A DNA stretch of 64,000 bases from Tubiluchus corallicola. Its lineage: Eukaryota > Priapulida > Priapulimorpha > Priapulimorphida > Tubiluchidae. The stretch covers positions 855,173 to 919,172 of the forward strand of contig JAQGDQ010000007.1 in the NCBI GenBank assembly GCA_030141605.1, given 5' to 3'. Made by a program: the position numbers and the translations under genes. Below, one piece after another: positions 40,261-64,000 of this stretch. The notes beneath the pieces were generated by a model. It worked only from the letters and a program-made list of their open reading frames with translations, was not told the DNA's origin and searched no databases. How positions within the stretch are numbered: the stretch's first letter is position 1; each line of letters begins with the position of its first letter.

Positions 40261-43167
40261 ACACGTATGGTTTTATATATATTAAACGAAACAGTTGAAA
40301 TGAATTTTTGAGCAGAACACTCAGGTCGTTAACGCCACAAATAAAAATAATAGAGCACATTGCCATCAGTAATTAATATAATTATCGTGATGCATAAAAT
40401 AAACAGAGCAGCAGTTATAAAAGGTATTAAAAAGCACAAATTTCACACCATAAAAACATTTTACATGTACCAGCTTATCAAGCTGCACTGCGATATTTCG
40501 GAATGGAACCAATATGATATCAAATAGTTGCTGTTTCATCGTGAATATTTAACAATACGTGATCGAAAACTGCATAAATTGTAAACTATTACTTGGAATG
40601 TCAATTTGTTTCTTCCACATTAGTCTGCTGGGTAAATTTTAAATTTTCAAAATTAAATGGTAATACATATCCACTGTTGTTGCAAACCTTTATGTTTCGA
40701 ATGGCAAAAGAAGGATCATCTTCGAACACCTCAAATGCCAGCAGTTCAATGTTTTCCTGTTTCATCATATCCATTAGGCTATACACGTTCTGTAAAGATT
40801 AATTGGACAAGCTGTGTATAAATTACAGGCGGTGTGCGCAGATGTGTTGGACAGGTGTGTATCAGGACTCTGTATAAGTTACAAAAAATGTGAAGTGTAC
40901 AGCTGTTTGTATCCAATAATACAATAAAATAAGCAATTACATTACATAATGGGACAAGTATGAAACATTTTCACAACTGAAACACAAATAATTTAGAATA
41001 AAGCTTGAATTTTTAGACTGCTTTAAGCTACTCTTTTTATTTTTAGTAAGAGAGTGAGATTGAATTATTTTATATTAATTAATTATGCGCGTCATGTAAT
41101 CAATAAGCGCAACAAGTTGTTTAACATCAAAGTAGTGCTTATACTGTGTTGTAATTAATGGTCAATGACATCAGCTATCCCTTTTCTTAGGAATAGTGTT
41201 AACAGCCGCATCAGGGCAATGAACCGTTGTGCTCATTTCCTTACTTCCTGGAAAGAGCCTAGCAGCTGGCTAGTCCCGCCCATACAGCCAATCAGCAACT
41301 AGCTGCATTGACCAATGACCAATAAGAGTCAATCTGACCACTGACCAGAGAGTCACTAGGTGACAGTTCCACAGATAGGACAGATGTCAGTGACGAAAAA
41401 TAGATCCTGACCACTAACCAGCAAGTCAGCAGAGGACGATTCTCTAAGAATAGAATTGATGTCATGAGCTAAGAATAACACGCTCATTGAGGCGTATATA
41501 AACAGCTGCAGAATGCTGCTGCAGGGAGAATTGCGGTTTAGACATCTGTGCTCAACTTTTGTGTATTTTCTCTCGTCACAGAAGATTGCTACTCAGTGTT
41601 AATATTACTGTGGATGTTTATGTACTACAATAAATCCATACGATCACGACACTTACATTTGGATTTCAAGAACATTTATTTATTTCAACAATAAACAAAT
41701 AAGACTTTCATCATCATTTTACCTTTTCTTATTTAGCACAAGGTAGCTATACGTTTCTCTTTTAACGTTTATTTAAAAAAAGCAAACAAGCAAAACAAAA
41801 CTGGAATATTTTGAGTATAATGTTATTGAATTCAAGTTACTTACCGCCATAAAATGTTCGCGATTTTTTGATAGGATAGCGACTTTCTTCCATCCATAAT
41901 ACTTGAATAACGCTATGCGTAGATAATGCATATATTGGTCTGGTGGCGTAATTCTACAGAATGTTGGAAACATTTTTCGATTTGACAGCAAAGCTGACGT
42001 TGCTCCTATGGACATCTGAATAGAACACGTGCCATAATCGCAAAGAAGTCAAAATGTCTTTTAAGTCTCAAAAAATTTCTTATTTTTTCACAGAAGCTTT
42101 CATCCTTCACGGATTTCACCAAGTAGCTGATGAAGTCCGTGAAGGATGAAAATTTCTGTAAAAAAATTTTAGACTTAATGGGCATTTTGACTTCTTTATG
42201 ATTGTGACCATAGCAGGTCTCAGAAGATCTTATTATCAAAAACATTTGTCACTTATTTCTATGGTAGGGCGACAGTGATAAAGGGCACATATCTGTCTAT
42301 ATTGAATAATATGGTATAATACATTTTACTATTATAACTCATAACATTTATTTGTACCATTAGATGGCAAAATGTTATTTGAATGCAAAGACTTTTCTTA
42401 ACCTAAATGCGCTTGGCTGAGCAATGTAATAATTATTTTTTCTCACCTCCATAATGTTAAAGTACTGGGCAGCTGCTGCCGTTGGTATGGCAACATGGGA
42501 GCAACCTCCTTCCATCAAGATTATCTTTGTTGGTGGTTGACTTATGAGGTCAAACATTACTTTTATTGATCGTCCTTCATTGCACTTCATGTAACAAAAA
42601 TGTGAGAAAACTATGTAACAAGATGTGATATAATGAGATATAATATATTGTGATGTAGTGTAAAATTACATAGCAGTAATGTGACAAATCGTTATATCAT
42701 GCAGTGTCTTAAATCTAGGGTGACTTAAACATAGTGTTATTTACCATTGCATCAAACCAGATCAATTCCAGCTCATAATCAGGTAAGATCGAGGAGTTGG
42801 AGTTAATGTGATCCAATGCAGTTTCCAGTCCAGGTAAAACACCACTTCCGTTCCATATGTCGTTCATAATGTGCAACATTCCAGCAACATAAAGTTTCCT
42901 TTTGTTCGAACATCGCACGAACACAGGCAGAGAAATGACTAGCACTAAATTACATAAATGAGAGACTTAGTAAGGAAGGAATTAGGTGAGTATTTGTTTG
43001 AGCGAAGGTCCGCGTGTGTGAGTGACTGTTGAAGTTAAATTTCAATGTTGTTATTATTCTAAATAGAATTGACAACTATACGTAAAAGAAGCGATTAAAA
43101 CACAAATAAATAAAAATATAATATCTATACCTGTAAACATTATCACTTTTCTCATAGTGTTTTTCAT
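29900..43167 (-). CDS. GABA-B-type class C GPCR, copy B (17 exons, up to ~794 aa)
   Basis: Exons from the 5' end (minus strand): 43131-43167, 42745-42944, 42447-42584, 41845-42015, 40688-40789, 39872-39937, 39272-39463, 38197-38442, 37719-37782, 36584-36673, 36047-36206, 35355-35490, 34716-34832, 33388-33510, 32770-32909, 31458-31650, 30109 down to 29900 or 30013. Exons 3-16 equal copy A in length and phase; exon 2 is one codon longer. Same architecture and motifs as copy A: signal peptide, Venus-flytrap with MEGGCS and AYDAMYAVALALN, seven membrane segments, tail starting LLKLKNKIHDQ. Head-to-tail with copy A: about 3.5 kb separates copy B's 3' end from copy A's start. The last exon either reads through to the stop at 29900 or splices at CCTG|GTAATC to an unseen exon. 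The GABA-contacting Glu position is Trp here too. It probably forms receptor dimers, perhaps with copy A (inference). Confidence 0.86.
30180..31030. repeat. Triplicated ~300-360-bp tandem repeat in copy B last intron
   Basis: Units start at about 30180, 30482 and 30840, each with ATTATTAAAG.GCAGAAAGTT followed by a minisatellite of CACTTGTGCAT/TTCACCAC units. A single diverged relative sits at about 9905-10015 in copy A intron 16, so the array grew in copy B. Open frames here are repeat artefacts. Confidence 0.85.
32999..33112. mobile_element. Short MITE with 19-bp perfect inverted ends
   Basis: GTTTACAATTCCCACACAA at 32999-33017 and its exact complement at 33094-33112 flank a degenerate CCCTAACC-like core. 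It lies in copy B intron 14 and is absent from copy A. Confidence 0.75.
33640..34330. repeat. Dispersed repeat copy 2 (copy B intron 13)
   Basis: Longer relative of 24188-24580, with an additional segment that carries a tRNA-like sequence at 34175-34245. Confidence 0.6.
34175..34245 (-). repeat. tRNA-derived SINE head
   Basis: Minus strand: A-box-like TGGCCGAGTGGT and B-box-like AGTTCGAGTC, about 35-40 bp apart, as in tRNA-Leu/Ser. No clean acceptor stem is seen, so a SINE rather than a functional tRNA gene. Confidence 0.6.
36047..42944 (-). CDS. Copy B exons 2-11: Venus-flytrap domain and TM1
   Basis: Ten exons paralogous to copy A exons 2-11. Motifs: GSGVLPGLETALDHIN, MEGGCSHVAIP, LSNRKMFPTFCR, GGKYVWLGHRWW, VWAPYAYDAMYA, LSGPVMFSKDGDRKG. 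Introns 3 and 4 carry a foldback element and an LTR-like element that are absent from copy A. Confidence 0.85.
36897..37052. repeat. Purine-rich GGTAA degenerate repeat, copy B intron 9
   Basis: Same repeat as copy A intron 9, about half the length, so it predates the gene duplication. Confidence 0.85.
40200..40260. repeat. (TA)n-(GA)n compound microsatellite, copy B intron 5
   Basis: TA run followed directly by a GA run. Confidence 0.95.
41145..41656 (+). mobile_element. Solo-LTR candidate in copy B intron 4
   Basis: About 510 bp starting TGTGTTG and ending near CTTACA, with TATATAAA at about 41495 and AATAAA at 41629-41634, the order of a retroviral-type promoter and polyA signal. Copy A intron 4 is only 324 bp and lacks it. 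No clear target duplication was found, and there is no internal coding region. Confidence 0.45.
42026..42216. mobile_element. Foldback MITE in copy B intron 3
   Basis: Arms AAAGAAGTCAAAATG...TTTCATCCTTCACGGA and the complementary TCCGTGAAGGATGAAA...CATTTTGACTTCTTT meet at a short loop. Absent from copy A intron 3. Confidence 0.85.
42945..43130 (-). other. Copy B intron 1 (186 bp)
   Basis: Short intron between the signal-peptide halves; the copy A counterpart is 23010-26369 (3360 bp). Confidence 0.65.
43131..43167 (-). CDS. Copy B exon 1: signal peptide start
   Basis: Reads MKNTMRKVIMFT plus one base, donor CAG|GTATAG, joining VLVISLPVFVRC in exon 2. Copy A aligns from the second Met, so either Met could start the protein. 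Confidence 0.7.
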
Positions 43168-43964
43168 TTATATAACGAGTAACAGTTGTCTAATCTTTAC
43201 ACAGTTTGACATATTTGCACGTCCTATTTCATTTGTCTACATCAGGTAAGCGTGTGTGTGCATTTCCCTCTCAAATAATGAGCATGTTTTTTTGCGCATT
43301 GCGCACTTCTAGACAATCAAGTGCCAGACCATAATGGCTTCTCTCTCATTTATGTCGAGTGGCTTCATCAGAGTGATATCGTTGTATATTTACTTGAAAA
43401 GATAGCAGTAAATCATATTAAATTTCCAAGTTGATGTTATTAATTTGTAAAAAGGCATACGAATATTAATTTGCATAGAACTGTCTCTTTGTCAATAATA
43501 ATTCATCTATATTGAGTAGTAGGATTAAGCGCAAATATTTTATATTTGCTAATTTTTCAAACATTTGTAATTTTTCAAATATTTTATAATTTTTTTAAAT
43601 ATTTAATCTTATTAATTTTTCATAAAATTAATTTTGCTGAATTAATTTCTTACAAGTTAGAAATATAAAACACCGTCCATATGCAATATAATGTTAGTTA
43701 GCATTGAACCGTTATATTAAATAAGGACCACAAATATGTATACACGTCCGCATTTCCATATGCACTGCGACGCTTCTGAATCGGATTACCAGCTGTGCTT
43801 TACGATCACACTTTAAAAAAGTCTGATACTATGATATTCTAACACCCTAAAACACCCTAAATATTCACATCACTATTAATGTTGGTCAGGTTTTGGTACA
43901 CTACTATCAGTGAATTGTATTAACATGTCTTCTAATTGCTACATGGCATTAAGTTAGTGAGCAT

Positions 43965-46447
43965 CTCGCCAAAATGATCTTTCACCAATGAAGTCTTACT
44001 AGTGTAGTCACCTGTCTGTACGTTATTACAATGCGCGGTGTTTCTTAACTAATGTTTAATGTATATAAATGTTTGTGTCTGCATATGTAACTATGCATAA
44101 TGTTACACTAATTACAAAAATGCGATCATGTGCATGCATTATTTGATCTACGTATTTACTCTGTATCGTGAGTTTATGTGTGTACATGTACAATGTGAAC
44201 CTAAACTTTAAATAACAAAATTTAAAATTTCATACTTAATAATATTAAAATATATCATCATTACATGTTTCAATGGATACAGTGATATAAAAATACTATA
44301 ATAACTAATACATATCAAATAATCCAACTATACTTAATATATCAATATCAATACTAATCATGAATATATACTACATATTAAGTAATTCAACTATATGTCA
44401 ATATCCGTACAAATCATGAATGCATAAACATATATTAAAATAATTCAACTATATCTAATAACTATTAAGATTGATGCATAATAACCGATAATTAATCATA
44501 TCATTTCACAATAACTAGTAATTAATCATATCATATCATATCCTTTATTAACACATAATAATAATCAATACATATTGTCCATTAATGTTGCATATTATAA
44601 TTGCATAATTAATGCACCATATGATAAGCCCTGTTTGTTGTTGCATATTACGTTATTGCATTACATATCATTGTATAACAGTGCCCATAATTAATAACAT
44701 CGCATATTATCTATGTGTTCTACTGTTAATATAAAAAAAAACGTAAAAAACTAATAATGTGGATATAAATGTTGATTTGTTATCATTACGACGACATCCT
44801 TCTCTCGTCATGGAAAGTGTTGTTTTTCTAAAGCAAATACTGCTGTCGTTATATGTATGGTCCATTGTTGGAAATTGAATTAGTTTGTGATCTGAGTTCT
44901 TAGTACACAGTGGAAAATAAAGGTAGCTGACATGTTGGGTTAATGTACCATGATAAAAATTAGAAAGGATGTGCATATTGGTATGTATAAATTTTGAAGA
45001 AAAAGAAAAAAGGATAAATGGAGTAAAAAAATTTAAAATTCGCAAGAATTGGATCGTCTAACTATTCTGTTCGGGTAGCGTCTCGTTCTTGTCTGAATCG
45101 TCACCTGTTCTGGTGTAACGTGGGTTTTGATCATCTATTTATGTAGATTGTTTTTGGGTCATGGGTGAGATGTCCAAGTGAGGTAAAAATAAATTTGGGT
45201 CATCCCAAAAATCATGATCTAAAGAAAGGTTAACCATCATAGATTCTTGAGATAGAGGTGGTGTGTCGGGTGAAAGGTTTCCTTACATGTTTATCTCTGG
45301 TAGATCGTCTTCTTGTGTTATTCACAAGGAGTTATTGTGTTGAACTTGTGTTGTCCACATGGGGTCATTGTGTTGGCCTGGGTCAGAATGTACTGACATG
45401 TTGTTAACTGACTGTGTATCCTCTGTATTTATGTATATAAGAGTTGGCATTATTCCGCTTGCATGTCCGAACATATTGGTATTTCTTTCGCTCATTAAAC
45501 GCATAGCCATCGAAGAAAATACTGTTGGCATATTGTCTCTGATGGTAAATTAGCTGGCTGTCGATGTGTTTGTGAAGCGTACAATTGGCAAGTTAATTAG
45601 TCGCTTTCATACAGTTCACGAGACTGAGCACATGTTGTTACCGCTATAATAAGACAAATTAAGTTAAGTTCATACATCGTTCATTAGTCAAACAATATAC
45701 TGCAGATAATATGTTTTTCCCTTTAACTTAAGCTGATATTCTTATTCCTTTTTTAGGCATGCATGAAAGTAATTTTCCGTTTGACAGAATAGTTCCCGCG
45801 ACTATGTGTGTTTCATGCAAATATGCGGGTATTTACTGACTAATTATATATGCAACATTAATGAACAATACGTATTGATTATTATTATTATTATAGTTGT
45901 TGTTAACGAAGGATATGATGTGATATGATAAATTGCTAGTTATTGTGAAATGATATAATGAATTATCAGTTATTATGCATCACTCTTAATATGTATTAGA
46001 TATAGTTGAATTGTTGTATTTATGATTAGTATGGATATTGACGTATAGTTGAATTATTTAATACCTAGTATGCATTTATGATTAGTATTTGATATTGATA
46101 TACTGATTATAGTTGGATTATTTGATATGCATTAGTTATTATAGCATTTTTATATCACTGTATCCATAAAAACATGCGATGATGATATATTTTAATACAG
46201 TATGAAATTTTAAATTTTGTTATTTTTAAAGTTTAAAGTTTGTAAAGCATAAACTCACGATACAGAACAAATACGGAGATCAAATAATGTAAGCACATGA
46301 TCGCATTTTTGTAACTAGTATAACGTACGCATGGTTACATATGCAGACACTAACATGTAGAACACCACACATTGTAATAACGTACAGACAGGTGACTACA
46401 CTAGTAAGACTTCATTGGTGACAAATTATTTTGGTAAGATATAAAAG
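43965..46447. repeat. Large inverted repeat (~0.6-kb arms, ~1.2-kb spacer)
   Basis: Arm 43965-44620 reads ACCAATGAAGTCTTACTAGT, CACCTGTCTGTACGTTATT, ATGCGATCATGTG and CATTAATGTTGC; the complement of each block appears in reverse order in 45840-46447. Arms are AT-rich and moderately diverged. No transposase seen in the spacer. Confidence 0.8.
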
Positions 46448-47139
46448 AGGAAGTTACATTTAGAAGTTTCAGGAATAAAGTTACTGTCAGCACAAAGATC
46501 TTTTTAAATTATCTGCGGAATGTGTTTACCAAGTGTATTCGATTACTTACTAGACAAATGTTCACCTCTGATGCAGAAAGAGAAGGTTGTCCATTTCTTG
46601 GGCTTTTGCACGTTGGTCGCCGTAATACGAGTGCAAGCTCGTGCGCGTACATTTTCCCTTACAAGTCTGTAAAACTTATTACATCCTGTTCTGTCTTATT
46701 TTCATACAATCATTCAACAAATTTATGCAAATTATGCGCTTACAAAATACGGACGCTTTTTATCTTTACTGACATTGCGCTTTGGTCGCTGTAAAATGGA
46801 TCTTCTAGCGAAGAATGACGACTGACAAAGAGGACCTTCAAGACCCGCTTGATATCGTCAAACTTGAATGACATTCAAAACTCTCCAAAGAGTAAACATT
46901 GCAATTTATTCGACATTGGCTCGATTTTTCCATTTTTTTGAGTACTTTGCCGCAAAATGATAGAGACGCAAGCGGCTCAAAGAACTTTTACTTGTGGTTA
47001 GACCAAAAACTTCATATTTTTGACCATTTTTCGTAGTTTTTTTTGTTCACGCCGGCTAATTTCACAACAGATTCCACTTTTTTACAAATTGCTATTTTAC
47101 TGATAACTTTTCGTCAGTTTAAAAATTATTAACACTCAC

Positions 47140-47205
47140 TGGGTATTGAACTGGGAAACCAATAATTAGTTGCCTAAACAAGTACCTGTTAGGCCACTGT
47201 GGCAA
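47140..47205 (-). repeat. tRNA-like SINE fragment
   Basis: Minus strand CAGTGGCCTAACAGGTA and CCAGTTCAATACCC resemble A and B boxes. Degenerate, with no cloverleaf checked. Confidence 0.45.
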
Positions 47206-49003
47206 CACTGAAGCAACACGGTGGCAACACTGTAAATGCAAAAATAAAGGGCGTTTGAACGTATTTGCGCTAAAAAAACCTAAACCTTAGTGTCACTAGT
47301 GTAACTTTTGAGGGTAACTAGTGTAACTTCTTGAGATTTCTGCACGTTATGGAGGAAAACCTCTTTCTCTCTTGATTTCGTTTTCACGTTTTGCAACACA
47401 TAATAAACGATTTCGGTCATGGGGGCCGCCAGAGTTTACAAAATTTGACGCACAAGCAGCTAGGGGGTCTGGGGGAGCGGTGTAAGCTCCCCCGGCAGCT
47501 TGGGGATGGAGCTCCGGGTCCAACGCATTTTTCTGTATTTAAACACATTGGAGGCCTCAAATGAGATCTAACTTCTGGTACATAGACTTCCATAAACGTG
47601 AAAAATTCTGCTTTAATATATTTTACTTACATTTACCTGGGTAATAGTCATTGTATTCTATTGTAGTAGTCATATACTTTAAAAGCTATTTCGTAATGCA
47701 TTTGCAATGCAGATGACCCATTACTTAAGCTTAATTTATTTAGTGTGAAGATTATCTATCCAGCAAAAGGTGGATAGTCAAACATAAAACTGATATGAGA
47801 TGGTTAAGTTTACAGCCCCCCCCCACTGTTCAGAATCGACACTATGTACGTGTCATGCATAACCATAACTTCGTATGCAAATTAGCTTGCTGCTCGGGGG
47901 TTGCGCAAACAAACAAGGGGTTGATGTTTGTCTTGGTTTACTGCTAAAAAATTATTTAGCCATAAAAAATTTTCTTAAGAAATTCTGTGGCCGCATGTTC
48001 ATCAGTGCCGGCGCCTATGATTTCGGTGCCATTTCTGCAGTCAAAGCTGTTGATCTGATTTGAAGGTATAGAAGGCTTCCAGGAACTGTTTTCTTCAGCA
48101 TTTCATTTCTAATTTCTTGGTGGTAGTAACGTACATGTCTCCTGATATTGCTGCGGTTGGAGTATATATATAAATAATAAAAATTATTGAATTCATGTTT
48201 GGCTATAAAGAATTTTTACCATGTTTTCATATCTTAAGATGCCCATTTGATACTTGAACATAAAGAGAATAGAACTTTCTTTGCTACAAGTAGCTTTTTA
48301 TTTGCTGCGAGTACTGACATGCGTGTCATTATAGAAAGACTTTATGGCTATTTATAAACCATTTTGCAAAGTTACACCACCAGTGGTATTACTAATTATG
48401 AACGTTTAAATATCCAAATCTCTCAACGCTGATATTGAAATCTAATGACAAGATAGTTTTCAAATTACATGATTCTAATAAACTTTGATATTAATTATTA
48501 CATGTTGACATGACGTTTGTACCACTTAAGCTGTAACTGAATACTTAAGTAAACGTAAACAGAACGTCGCCAGAATCACCAATAAAGCCATTCTATAATA
48601 AGATTTTGAATCACATCAGCATATTAGCACGATAACTATATAAATGAATTACATAACAATAAATATACATATTTCGCTTATAATTACAGAATAACGAAGT
48701 CCGCGATTTTTGCATGCTCTTGTGTTTACGCAGAGTAACTTGACCCACCCCCGCATATCAACGGGCGTTACACCCGGACTTGCATAAGTCAACTTACTAA
48801 ACATAAACAGAACATGCTTAATAAATACAAAGCTTAAAATTTTTCTTTTAAACAGTTGCTTGATGTTTTTGCTCCGTCAATGATTAAGACATAAAAAAGA
48901 CTAAAACTGCCTCCCTATTAACTACTTCCGTATCCGGTTGCGTTAGTCCTTGAGACTGCCAGGTCATATTGTTAAGCATTTTGATCTCCTGTATGCCTAT
49001 TGT

Positions 49004-64000
<14,997 letters not shown>

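Larger units (their letters stand above)
43168..49003. other. Intergenic region between copy B and the polycystin gene
   Basis: No gene recognised. It contains the copy B promoter side, a ~2.5-kb inverted-repeat structure (43965-46447), a tRNA-like SINE fragment (47140-47205), and a GC-rich repeat-like patch at 47450-47525 with GGGGGAGC/GCTCCCCC complementarity. Open frames of 60-112 codons here show no family motif. Confidence 0.5.

Noticed and set aside
46522-46794. 90-codon plus-strand ORF
   Set aside because: No recognisable motif, no splice context, borders an inverted repeat.

Overview
The window is animal nuclear DNA: AT-rich, with GT-AG introns, long microsatellites, hairpin transposons and SINE-like repeats. 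Canonical let-7 and miR-125/lin-4 seed matches downstream of a LIN-41/TRIM71-type gene point to a bilaterian invertebrate; I cannot name the phylum. All calls come from reading the sequence, splice sites and protein motifs by eye.

Layout. (1) 834-3474, plus strand: a complete two-exon TRIM-NHL gene (RING, two B-boxes, coiled coil, filamin domain, six NHL repeats), best matched to TRIM71/lin-41. Its 3' flank (3475 to about 7.8 kb) carries one miR-125/lin-4 8-mer and four let-7 8-mers, two of them on a duplicated ~80-bp module, and is interrupted by a Tigger/pogo-like MITE and a foldback element. (2) 9721-26394 and about 29900-43167, minus strand: two head-to-tail copies of a 17-exon class C GPCR gene of the GABA-B type (signal peptide, Venus-flytrap domain, no cysteine-rich linker, seven membrane segments, short tail). 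Exons 3 to 16 have identical lengths in both copies. (3) 49004 to beyond 64000, minus strand: the 3' part (14 exons, about 897 codons) of a polycystin-1 family gene, from the end of the PLAT domain through ten membrane segments and the pore region to the stop codon. Its 5' part lies outside the window.

Non-genic DNA is rich in repeats: (GA)n, (TA)n and (GT)n tracts, a 43-bp minisatellite, a triplicated ~330-bp unit, a purine-rich intron repeat shared by both receptor copies, three foldback elements, a ~2.5-kb inverted repeat, a solo-LTR candidate, tRNA- and 5S-rRNA-like sequences, and a decayed transposon ORF with a Cys-rich tail.

The three loci show no sign of forming a pathway together. 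The best leads are the TRIM71 microRNA-site cluster, the receptor duplication (mosaic divergence suggesting gene conversion, a lost ligand-binding Glu, divergent tails), and the repeats that expanded in only one of the two receptor copies.
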